The position numbers and the translations under genes were made by a program. The notes beneath the pieces were generated by a model. It was not told where the DNA came from and made no database searches. It was given only the letters and a program-made list of their open reading frames with translations. A stretch of 7,655 nt of DNA, from assembly GCA_905197585.1 (NCBI GenBank), contig CAJJZO010000081.1:1-7655 (forward strand). The letters are read 5' to 3'. The stretch's first letter is position 1; every line of letters begins with the position of its first letter. Shown here piece after piece: positions 1 to 4,723 of this stretch. This stretch comes from an uncultured Collinsella sp. GTDB lineage: Bacteria; Actinomycetota; Coriobacteriia; Coriobacteriales; Coriobacteriaceae.

Positions 1-61
1 GCGGCCCCGCGGGCCCCCCCGCGGGTCACTTGCGGTGCAAAAACAACACCCAACACGGAAA
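1..61. other. GC-rich left edge with paired 8-bp palindromes
   Basis: No gene is supported here. The 8-bp palindrome CCCGCGGG occurs twice, at 6-13 and 18-25, separated by four cytosines, so the edge can fold into alternative short GC stems. Bases 36-60 form an A/C-rich stretch that reads as a T/G-rich tract on the minus strand, downstream of the hairpin at 62-80. It contains a run of five Ts in that direction, about 15-20 bases past the stem. The stretch may be part of the transcription end of the minus-strand operon. Its meaning beyond that cannot be judged because the window stops here. Confidence 0.35.
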
Positions 62-80
62 GGGGGGCGGAAAGCCCCCC
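62..80 (-). terminator. Candidate terminator hairpin ending the mobilization operon
   Basis: The arms GGGGGGC (62-68) and GCCCCCC (74-80) pair perfectly over 7 bp around a 5-nt loop. It lies 7 bases past the stop of the 23-codon ORF and after the whole minus-strand run. On the minus strand the stem is followed by TTTCC and then a T/G-rich stretch with a TTTTT farther on, rather than a clean U-tract. It is therefore a probable but imperfect intrinsic terminator. Confidence 0.5.
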
Positions 81-87
81 CCTCTTC

Positions 88-159
88 TCACATCACCCAC
101 TTGAACACGGCACGGAACAGCCAGACGAAAAAGCCCAGCGTGACCTTAAGCGCCGCCAT
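88..159 (-). CDS. Small hydrophobic peptide, 23 aa, putative single membrane segment
   Basis: This short ORF is easily missed. It encodes 23 residues starting MAALKVTLGFF and ending VFKWVM, then TGA. Residues 6-15 plus the W/L/F/V-rich second half are nearly all hydrophobic or aromatic, with single Lys, Arg and Lys residues at 5, 16 and 20, as in a very small inner-membrane or amphipathic peptide. The ATG lies 7 bases past the stop of the upstream acidic-protein gene. A GGTAGG sequence about 6 nt before the ATG, overlapping that stop codon, could serve as ribosome-binding site, suggesting translational coupling. A strong GC hairpin follows directly, so it would be the last gene of the operon. 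I do not recognise a family. It could be a transfer-accessory peptide, a toxin-like peptide or chance. The placement between a stop codon and a terminator, together with the composition, argues for a real gene. Confidence 0.5.
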   Translation of the reverse strand: MAALKVTLGFFVWLFRAVFKWVM

Positions 160-166
160 GAGGAAC

Positions 167-721
167 CTACCAAGCCTCTTCATCGACGTCACCCCAATCT
201 TCCTTGACCTTGCGGGCGCCCTCGTCGGCGCCCTCCTCCTTCTCTTGCGCGAGCAGCCTCGCCAGCTCGTCGGGCACGCCCGGGACCTCTGCCCTCCCCA
301 GAGCGCGCTGCAGGTCCCTTATCTGCGATTTCAGCGGTTTTGAGGGAGGGCCCACGTGCTCGCGGTAGCAGGCGCCGATCGCGGCCGCGTCGCACAGGAA
401 GCCCCGCACCCGGGCGAACGCCTCGTCGCCGTCGAGCAGGACGCGGCGGGCTCGCCCCAGCTCGGCCTCCGAGGCCAGCATGAAGCGCCAGCCACGGGAC
501 CTGCGCGCGGCCGGTATCCCGTCCGCGGGCGCGTCGGCGCGCCAGTCGTCGCGCACCTGGTGCCAGTTCGCCGTGAGCCAGAGCCCCTTCTCGGGCTCCT
601 CCCGCATCTCGAGCTCGAACTCCGTGAGCATGTTCGCGCCGGAGAACGGCGACCCCTCCGTGAACGAGAGCGTGTCGAACAGCGTCGTCCTGCCGCCCTC
701 GTACTCTATCCTCACCATCAT
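167..721 (-). CDS. Unrecognised acidic protein of the mobilization operon, 184 aa
   Basis: The product begins MMVRIEYEGG and is 184 residues from the first of two tandem ATGs. That ATG overlaps the relaxase stop as ATGA (718-721), which is why I reject the longer in-frame start at 808, which would lie inside the relaxase gene. A purine-rich GGGAGAGGGG lies about 7-16 nt upstream. The N-terminal half looks like a compact alpha/beta fold (VRIEYEGGRTTLFDTLSF, then FELEMRE and GLWLTANW). The C-terminal half looks helical (DLQRALGRAEVPGVPDELARLLAQEKEEG) and ends in a very acidic tail, KVKEDWGDVDEEAW. There is no signal peptide, membrane segment or catalytic motif that I can identify. Tight coupling to the relaxase suggests an accessory role in mobilization or DNA handling, but this rests on position alone. 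No family is assigned. Confidence 0.8.
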   Translation of the reverse strand: MMVRIEYEGGRTTLFDTLSFTEGSPFSGANMLTEFELEMREEPEKGLWLTANWHQVRDDWRADAPADGIPAARRSRGWRFMLASEAELGRARRVLLDGDEAFARVRGFLCDAAAIGACYREHVGPPSKPLKSQIRDLQRALGRAEVPGVPDELARLLAQEKEEGADEGARKVKEDWGDVDEEAW

Positions 722-1989
722 CTCCGGCCCCTCTCCCTGCGCTGGTCCTGCTGGGCCCGCTGCCGCTCGGCGGCGAGGATGCGCTGTTGCTCGTCCGCTC
801 GGTGGCACTGGCGCGAATTGCCGCTGGCATCGTCGCGCCCTTCACCGTCCCCGTAGCGGGTCTTGAGCGGCATGAGCCCGTTCTCGGCCATGTAGGCGCG
901 GGCGGCCTCGAGGCGACGGTATCCCTCGCCGCCCGCCTGGCCGCGCCGCTCGAGCGTCGCCATCCTGAGCCCGAACTCCTCGATGGACTCGACGTCGAAC
1001 TTCGCGCACGTCTCGAGCGCCGAGGAGAGCCTGCTCAGCTCCGAGAGGGCGTTGAGCTCGAGGGCTCGCTCGGCGGCCTCGCGGATCCGCGCGGCGCTCG
1101 CGTCCGTGGGGCGGTAGGCGCCTTCGCGCTCGAAGCGCCGGCGCAGCATCTCCTTGCCGTAGACGAACCCCAGGCGCTCGCCGGTTACCTTCTTGGACGG
1201 TTCCTCCGCCAGGCTGAACACCCAGTCGTCCCGCCGCGCCTTGGCCGAGTTGTCGGCGACGTGCACGCCCAGGGCGTCGAGGATGCCGAAGAACTCCGCC
1301 TCGTCGCGCGCCGTGGTCTTGGCGAGCGCGACGCGGGCGCGGATGTCGCCGACCCACGAGTAGCCGCCCGAGCGCATGATCTCCTTCTCGGCCCGGCCCA
1401 GGTAGACGCTCCTGCGGCTCCTGGGCCCGCCCGCACCTGCCCGCCCGCGCGCCTTCGACGGAGATTCGGGCGCCCGGTCGTTGGAGAGCCCCGACAGCCC
1501 GCGCTCGCGCGCCATGTCCTGCAGGTCTCGGTTGAGGTCCTCGGGGTGCTGGGTCTGCATGCGGTAGCCGGTGCGGAGGTTGGCGTTGTTCACGACGATG
1601 TGCGCGTGCGGTATGCCGCGGGCGTTGTCGTCGTGGTAGACGATGGCGATCTCGTGGTCGTCGAAGTGCCTGAGCGCCCACGAGCACGCGAGCTCGCGCA
1701 GCGTCGCCAGGTCGATGTCGTCGCCGGGGTCCGGCGAGAGCACGAAGTGCTTGAACGTGCGCGCGGGCTTGCCCCTCCAGGGTGCGTCCGTGCCGAACGC
1801 GGCGCGCGTGGCGTCCATCTCGGCGTCCCAGGCGCAGGCCTCCTTGGCGTCTTCCCCCAGCGCGCCGGCGTCGCGCTCGTCGTAGCTCAGGTTGAACAGG
1901 TCGCGCGCCAGGGCGCGGCCTCCCTTCTCGAGGTAGCGGCGGATGCCGCCCGTCGAGCCGTGGCCGCTTATCGGCTTCAGGATCGGCAT
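718..1989 (-). CDS. MOBP-type relaxase / mobilization nuclease
   Basis: This 423-residue protein would nick the element at oriT, stay covalently bound to the 5' end and pilot the strand during mobilization. The visible motifs follow the relaxase order. An N-terminal GGIRRYLEKGG places the likely catalytic tyrosine at Tyr19. FKHFVLSPDP lies at about 79-88 (motif II, H-x-v-l-S type). The metal-binding motif III, HDDNARGIPHAHIVVNN, spans about 119-135, with His119, His128 and His130 as candidate ligands. This three-motif layout is known for MOBP enzymes of the VirD2/TraI-RP4 type. The region after about 180 is charged and helical without a recognisable helicase or primase domain, ending in a Q/R-rich tail. 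The ATG lies inside the end of the mobC-like gene (13-nt overlap), and the stop overlaps the next gene as ATGA, so translation is coupled. Family is confident; subfamily and oriT specificity are not. Confidence 0.9.
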   Translation of the reverse strand: MPILKPISGHGSTGGIRRYLEKGGRALARDLFNLSYDERDAGALGEDAKEACAWDAEMDATRAAFGTDAPWRGKPARTFKHFVLSPDPGDDIDLATLRELACSWALRHFDDHEIAIVYHDDNARGIPHAHIVVNNANLRTGYRMQTQHPEDLNRDLQDMARERGLSGLSNDRAPESPSKARGRAGAGGPRSRRSVYLGRAEKEIMRSGGYSWVGDIRARVALAKTTARDEAEFFGILDALGVHVADNSAKARRDDWVFSLAEEPSKKVTGERLGFVYGKEMLRRRFEREGAYRPTDASAARIREAAERALELNALSELSRLSSALETCAKFDVESIEEFGLRMATLERRGQAGGEGYRRLEAARAYMAENGLMPLKTRYGDGEGRDDASGNSRQCHRADEQQRILAAERQRAQQDQRRERGRR

Positions 1990-2423
1990 GGCGAGCCCTC
2001 CACGAGCGAGTCGGCGCCGATGCGACCGAGCTCCGCCGCCATCTCTCGGGCCGCGGCGTTCACGTCGGCGAGCTCGCGCTCGATCGTCGGGATGCTATCC
2101 GCGACGAGGTCGCGGTCGACGTGCCCGTGGCGGGCGTGGAAGTTGATGAGGTTCATCGCGTGCACGGCCTGGTTGTAGTGGTAGCCCCACTTCGTGAGCT
2201 CTCGCGACATCGCCCACAGGGCTCTGCGGTCCACGAGTATGCGGTGCTCGTCTCCCGCGTTGGCCTCCGTCGACAGCGGTATGCGAACGAGGTAGCGCAG
2301 GTACTCCGACTTGCTGAGGCCGGCACGCTCGCACCGCTCGCAGAGCGCGTCGTAGTCGCCTCCCTCCATGCGGAACGTGACGCGGCGCTCCTTGCCTTTG
2401 GCGGCGCCGGCTTCCTCTTCCAT
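1977..2423 (-). CDS. mobC: MobC-like relaxosome accessory protein (ribbon-helix-helix)
   Basis: This 148-residue protein would bind oriT and help the relaxase open or recognise the nic region. Residues about 13-48 (RRVTFRMEGGDYDALCERCERAGLSKSEYLRYLV, shown here in one-letter pieces: RRVTFRM, DYDALCERCERAGLSKSEYL) fit the beta-strand, helix, helix pattern of a ribbon-helix-helix DNA-binding domain. Farther on, RALWAMSRELTKWGYHYNQAV matches the conserved MobC-type segment in which a 'relnkxGxNxNQ' motif precedes a helical C-terminus. The ATG has a good Shine-Dalgarno sequence (AAAGGAAG, about 6 nt upstream). It overlaps the relaxase start by 13 nt and sits directly downstream of the hairpin-rich candidate oriT, the usual position for relaxosome genes. 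The exact subfamily is uncertain; the symbol is used in the broad MobC sense. Confidence 0.82.
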   Translation of the reverse strand: MEEEAGAAKGKERRVTFRMEGGDYDALCERCERAGLSKSEYLRYLVRIPLSTEANAGDEHRILVDRRALWAMSRELTKWGYHYNQAVHAMNLINFHARHGHVDRDLVADSIPTIERELADVNAAAREMAAELGRIGADSLVEGSPCRS

Positions 2424-2442
2424 GGCGGCTTCCTTTCCTCGG

Positions 2443-2460
2443 GCCCGCCGCGCGGCGGGC
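2443..2460. repeat. Perfect 18-bp palindrome upstream of mobC-like gene
   Basis: GCCCGCCGCGCGGCGGGC is identical to its reverse complement. It lies 20 bases upstream of the mobC-like ATG, where a MobC or relaxase binding site, or an autoregulatory operator for the mobilization genes, would be expected. No T-tract follows on either strand, so a terminator role is unlikely. Confidence 0.7.
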
Positions 2461-2475
2461 GCGTCTCTCTAGGGG

Positions 2476-2520
2476 TGCGGGGGGTCCCCCGCAGGCGGCG
2501 GCCCGGCGCGGGCGCCGCCT
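2476..2520. repeat. Two abutting GC inverted repeats
   Basis: TGCGGGGG (2476-2483) pairs with CCCCCGCA (2486-2493) around only two bases. AGGCGGCG (2493-2500) pairs with CGCCGCCT (2513-2520) around 12 bases, which themselves contain a GCCCG/CGGGC alternative. Both are exact. They lie inside the candidate oriT and could form cruciforms or single-strand hairpins. Confidence 0.65.
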
Positions 2521-2522
2521 CT

Positions 2523-2592
2523 GGGACCGGGCCTCGCGAAAGCGGGCTCCCGAACGGCCCGCGGCATGACGGGTCCGAGGCCGCCCGGTCCC
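2523..2592. repeat. Long bulged inverted repeat with nested stem
   Basis: GGGACCGGG and CCTCG (2523-2536) pair with CGAGG and CCCGGTCCC (2576-2592), the right arm carrying three extra bases. Ten bases, 2523-2532 with 2583-2592, pair perfectly without the bulge. The enclosed 39 bases hold a further exact stem, GCGGGC (2542-2547) with GCCCGC (2557-2562). The result would be a large branched structure in single-stranded DNA. Confidence 0.65.
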
Positions 2593-2598
2593 CAAGTG

Positions 2599-2632
2599 CT
2601 ATGGACGCCCGACGCGATGTCGGACGCCATAG
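2599..2632 (-). repeat. Imperfect hairpin next to parB stop, candidate nic-proximal repeat
   Basis: CTATGGACGCCCGAC (2599-2613) pairs with GTCGGACGCCATAG (2619-2632) around GCGAT, with one bulged base and one G-T type mismatch. It begins one base after the parB stop codon. There is no T-run after it on the minus strand (it continues CACTTGGGGACC), so it is a poor intrinsic terminator and a better candidate for an oriT inverted repeat. Confidence 0.6.
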
Positions 2633-2633
2633 G

Positions 2634-3590
2634 CTACTTGCTGGATTTCGAGCCTGAGGCCCCTCTGCGGCGCTTTCGGGCATCGGTGCCCGCATCCGCG
2701 TACGGCGCGGTCATGATCGCCATCTCGCGCAGCAGCGAGAGGTCGGCCGCGCTCGGGCTCTCGGGCGGGCTCTCGAGGAAGTCGGCGACGAGCCTCGCGG
2801 CCTTCGCGATGCGCCCGTCGGGGCCGGCCTGCGTCTTGCCCTCGCTCCTCACGTAGTCGGAGAGCTCCCGCTTGGTGCGCCGCCAGGGCTCCATGGCGGC
2901 GTGCATCTCCGCCTGGCGCTCCTTCGGCATGCCCGCGAGCGAGCGCACCGCCTCGGCGGAAAGGTTGCCGCGGTCGGCCTCGGCGGCCCACTCGGGCGAG
3001 AGGTCCTCCGCGATTCGGCGGGCCAGCCTCTCCTCGCGCGCGATGGTCTTGCCGGAGACCTTGCGGCCCGTCTGCCGCTCGATGATGGCGGCCTTCACGT
3101 CGTCGACGCGCATGCCGGAAAGCGAGGGGTCCTCGGAGCGCAGGCGCACGGCGTCGCCCCTGAGCGCCTCGGTCGCGGCGGCGCGCTCGGTCACGGTGAG
3201 CGCGCGGGTGAAGTAGTTCGCGGCGTGGAGCAGCGTCACCGCCCGCTCGTCGTCGATGCCCTCTATCACGCGGCAGGGCATCTTCTCGTAGGCGGGGTCG
3301 TCCTTGGCGAGCAGCGCGTAGGCGGCCTTGCGCCGGTGCCCGGAGACCATCTGCCACGAGCCGTCGCCGACCTTGCGCACGAGCGGCAGGTCGGTGAGGC
3401 CGTCCTCGCGTATGGACTCGGCGAGCTCGGCTATGCCGGCCGGGTCCATGGAGTACGCGGCGTTCGCCGGGTGGTCGGCGATGTCTGCCACCGCGATCTC
3501 GGACACCGGGTAGCGCCCGCGGGTGCGCGACGCGCCGTCGAGAAGCCCCGTGATGGTGAAGCCCGCGGCCACCTGGCTAGGCGAGCTCAC
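2634..3590 (-). CDS. parB: ParB-family partition protein
   Basis: This 318-residue protein would be the centromere-binding partner of the ParA encoded just upstream and load onto a parS site to drive segregation or positioning. Residues about 28-110 form the ParB N-terminal domain. They include DHPANAAYSM, AELAESIREDGL and the CTP-binding-type box VSGHRRKAAYALL (GHRR at 84-87). A segment NYFTRALTVTERA (about 125-137) corresponds to the conserved stretch before the helix-turn-helix. VDDVKAAIIERQTG and KVSGKTIAREERLARRI (about 162-193) look like the helix-turn-helix. The C-terminus is acidic, then ends in a basic tail with KRRRGASGSKSSK. The start is GTG at 3590, supported by GAGGTG just upstream and by the 14-nt overlap with parA. 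A nuclease or other ParB-like role is less likely because of the adjacent parA. Confidence 0.88.
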   Translation of the reverse strand: MSSPSQVAAGFTITGLLDGASRTRGRYPVSEIAVADIADHPANAAYSMDPAGIAELAESIREDGLTDLPLVRKVGDGSWQMVSGHRRKAAYALLAKDDPAYEKMPCRVIEGIDDERAVTLLHAANYFTRALTVTERAAATEALRGDAVRLRSEDPSLSGMRVDDVKAAIIERQTGRKVSGKTIAREERLARRIAEDLSPEWAAEADRGNLSAEAVRSLAGMPKERQAEMHAAMEPWRRTKRELSDYVRSEGKTQAGPDGRIAKAARLVADFLESPPESPSAADLSLLREMAIMTAPYADAGTDARKRRRGASGSKSSK

Positions 3591-4341
3591 GGGACACCTC
3601 GTCGGCGAGAGCCTCGTAGTCGCGCGCGGGGCGGCTCCCCGGCTCGAAGGCCGCCACCGGCTTCCATTGCCAGCTGCCCTCGCAGACCTTGCTGCTCGCG
3701 TGGATAACCGTCTCGAACTGCTCGCCCGGGAAGAACCCGTCGAGCACGGCCGCGCCCGTGGCCTCGGCGTTGGTCATGCGGCCGGGAACGCAGGTGCGCA
3801 GTATCTTCCAGCGGGGCGTGGGCATGCGCAGCGCGTCGGCGATGGAGCGCGTCGCCTCCACGGTGAGCGCCGTGCCGCGCATCACGGTGGAGTCGAGCTT
3901 CACGGGGATGACGACCATGCCGCCCTCCGCGGCGGCGAGGTAGGCGTTAAAGGCGAGCCTGCGCATCACGGGGCTGCAGTCGATGAGGCAGACGTCGTAG
4001 GAGCCCGAGGCGTCGTCGAGGGCGAACTTGAGGCGCTGCTCGCGCAGGAGCATCTCGTTCTGGTCGACGAGGTCGATGGTCGAGGCCACCACGTCGAGGC
4101 CCTCCCCGGCGGCGTAGGCGACCTCCTCCACGGGCGCGCCGCCGTAGAGCAGCTCGACCGAGGTGCGCCGCTCGGAGGCGGCCCGGTCGTAGAGGGCGAA
4201 GAAGTCTGTGGCAGACGCCTGCGGGTCGAGGTCGACGAGCAGGGTCCGAAGGCCCCGGGCGGCGAAGATGGCCGCCAGGTTCACGGCGGTCGTCGTCTTG
4301 CCGACGCCGCCCTTGTAGTTGGAAATTGCTATCGTGCGCAT
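3577..4341 (-). CDS. parA: ParA-family partition ATPase
   Basis: This 254-residue Walker-type ATPase would bind DNA non-specifically in its ATP form and move ParB-bound DNA. The deviant Walker A motif KGGVGKTTT lies at residues 10-18, with the signature lysine at 10 and the catalytic lysine at 15. DLDPQASAT (37-45) is the A' or switch I motif and DVCLIDCSP (116-124) the Walker B region. NAYLAAAEGGMVVIPVKLDS follows, as usual in the family. I chose the ATG at 4341, with AGAGGA about 8 nt upstream, because the protein then begins MRTIAISNYKGGVGKT as expected. The longer in-frame start is a TTG at 4443 that would add 34 low-complexity residues over the promoter. There is no N-terminal helix-turn-helix domain, so autoregulation of the type Ia kind is not expected. 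It overlaps parB by 14 nt. Confidence 0.93.
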   Translation of the reverse strand: MRTIAISNYKGGVGKTTTAVNLAAIFAARGLRTLLVDLDPQASATDFFALYDRAASERRTSVELLYGGAPVEEVAYAAGEGLDVVASTIDLVDQNEMLLREQRLKFALDDASGSYDVCLIDCSPVMRRLAFNAYLAAAEGGMVVIPVKLDSTVMRGTALTVEATRSIADALRMPTPRWKILRTCVPGRMTNAEATGAAVLDGFFPGEQFETVIHASSKVCEGSWQWKPVAAFEPGSRPARDYEALADEVSRELA

Positions 4342-4410
4342 GGGTCGCGTCCTCTCTAGCGTGGGGCGCGCCTCGCCGCAGCCGGGCCGGCGCGCCCCGA
4401 GTCTCGGAGC

Positions 4411-4441
4411 GTCGGGACAAAACCGTACAGATTTGTCCGAC
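4411..4441. repeat. Inverted repeat upstream of parA
   Basis: GTCGGGACAAA (4411-4421) pairs with TTTGTCCGAC (4432-4441), ten base pairs with one extra G in the left arm, around the loop ACCGTACAGA. The loop plus right arm contains CGTACAGATTTGT (4424-4436), 11/13 identical to CGTACGGATATGT (4463-4475) in the larger palindrome. It lies about where the parA transcript would start. It could be an operator, a centromere (parS-like) site or a 5'-UTR hairpin. Confidence 0.6.
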
Positions 4442-4447
4442 AAGCGG

Positions 4448-4456
4448 AGTGTACCA
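4448..4456 (-). promoter_or_regulatory. Putative extended -10 promoter for parA operon
   Basis: On the minus strand this reads TGGTACACT, an extended -10 (TGn followed by a 4/6 match to TATAAT). No good -35 is visible; the position 17 bases upstream lies inside the 42-bp palindrome. The start would fall near 4441, leaving a 5' leader of about 100 nt before parA. Assignment is by eye. Confidence 0.4.
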
Positions 4457-4491
4457 CGAAAACGTACGGATATGTACGCTTTCGTGGTACA
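4450..4491. promoter_or_regulatory. 42-bp palindrome between divergent promoters, candidate operator or parS
   Basis: TGTACCACGAAAACGTAC (4450-4467) and GTACGCTTTCGTGGTACA (4474-4491) pair at 17 of 18 positions around GGATAT. The palindrome overlaps the minus -10 and covers the -35 positions of both divergent promoters. A protein bound here would be expected to affect both the par/mob operon and the ABC-F gene. It is unlike the chromosomal parS consensus (TGTTNCACGTGAAACA type), but plasmid-type centromeres vary and often lie just upstream of parA. The two readings, transcriptional operator and centromere, cannot be separated from sequence. Confidence 0.65.
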
Positions 4492-4497
4492 TCACCA

Positions 4498-4506
4498 TGC
4501 TATAAT
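4498..4506 (+). promoter_or_regulatory. Extended -10 promoter for the ABC-F gene
   Basis: TGCTATAAT is a perfect extended -10 (TGn plus TATAAT). The -35 position falls in the right arm of the palindrome (around CTTTCG) and is a weak match, as is common when an extended -10 is present. Transcription would start near 4513, giving a leader of about 210 nt before the ABC-F start codon. Confidence 0.6.
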
Positions 4507-4568
4507 CCTAGATATCAATCATCCAGCGGGGCCTTTGGCAAGCGCCGCTTCGAGTTAGGTCAGGTTAG

Positions 4569-4580
4569 ATGAAGAACTAG
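4569..4580 (+). CDS. Three-codon mini-ORF (Met-Lys-Asn-stop) in ABC-F leader
   Basis: ATG AAG AAC TAG is preceded by AGGTTAG, a weak but plausible ribosome-binding site. It ends two bases before the next ATG at 4583, which opens a frame continuous with the ABC-F protein. Very short leader ORFs are used as ribosome-stalling sensors in some resistance genes, but three codons can easily occur by chance. Confidence 0.25.
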   Translation: MKN

Positions 4581-4697
4581 CGATGCCCGTTTCGGGTACC
4601 CCATACGACCACTCTGTACATCCGGTCGCGCTTCAGGGTGCCGCATCGCTTCAGTGTCTTCTCGTTCCGAATCCATACATCGCGTGCCTGACCCTGC

Positions 4698-4722
4698 GCG
4701 ACCTCCTCTCAAAGGAGCTCGC
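4698..4722 (+). promoter_or_regulatory. Hairpin sequestering the ABC-F ribosome-binding site
   Basis: GCGA-C-CTCCT (4698-4707) pairs with AGGAG-C-TCGC (4713-4722) around CTCAA, nine base pairs with one C-C mismatch. The right arm contains the AGGAG core of the Shine-Dalgarno sequence and ends one base before the ATG at 4724. While folded it should block initiation. A ribosome translating from upstream in the same region would open it. Confidence 0.6.
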
Positions 4723-4723
4723 C

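Larger units (their letters stand above)
2424..2633. other. Candidate oriT: hairpin-packed non-coding segment
   Basis: These 210 bases between parB and the mobC-like gene contain no supported ORF and are saturated with inverted repeats. They include an 18-bp perfect palindrome at 2443-2460, an 8-bp inverted repeat at 2476-2493, another at 2493-2520, a long bulged repeat at 2523-2592 enclosing an inner GCGGGC/GCCCGC stem (2542-2547 with 2557-2562), and a 14/15-nt hairpin at 2599-2632. Origins of transfer typically lie just upstream of relaxosome genes and contain inverted repeats next to nic, which matches this location. I cannot identify the nic site by consensus. Some stems could also act as terminators, single-strand priming signals or partition sites. 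The first 20 bases also hold the ribosome-binding site of the mobC-like gene. Confidence 0.55.
4513..4723 (+). promoter_or_regulatory. Long regulatory leader of the ABC-F gene
   Basis: The roughly 210-nt leader contains a GC stem-loop (GCGGGGC 4526-4532 with GCGCCGC 4542-4548, one mismatch), a three-codon mini-ORF (4569-4580) and two copies of CGCTTCAG (about 4629 and 4647). An in-frame ATG lies at 4583, and a terminal hairpin buries the Shine-Dalgarno sequence (4698-4722). Long structured leaders with small ORFs are known for erm, cat and several ABC-F resistance genes, where ribosome stalling on an antibiotic frees the ribosome-binding site or prevents termination. No T-tract terminator is visible, so control of translation initiation is the better guess. 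Confidence 0.5.

Noticed and set aside
787..2178. 463-codon plus-strand open frame antisense to the relaxase and mobC-like genes
   Set aside because: Its translation is dominated by Val/Gly/Ala/Arg with no recognisable motif, and it is antisense to genes with clear relaxase and ribbon-helix-helix motifs. Long antisense frames are expected in very GC-rich coding DNA.
2901..4359. Long plus-strand frames antisense to parB and parA (2901-3707 and 3523-4359)
   Set aside because: They are low-complexity Gly/Val/Ala/His/Arg translations lying opposite genes with clear ParA and ParB motifs.
4342..4443. Extended ParA start giving 34 more residues
   Set aside because: The extended start is a TTG without a ribosome-binding site, overlaps the inverted repeat and probable transcription start, and the ParA family begins right at MRTIAISNYKGG, where AGAGGA precedes the ATG.
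4450..4491. Classical chromosomal parS site
   Set aside because: The palindrome has a central GGATAT spacer and does not match the TGTTNCACGTGAAACA-type consensus, so only a plasmid-type centromere or operator remains plausible.
4583..4723. ABC-F protein starting at 4583 with a 47-residue N-terminal extension
   Set aside because: The ATPase fold starts at 4724, which has a strong AAAGGAG at proper spacing, whereas 4583 has a poor one. The extension may still be translated at low level as part of leader control.
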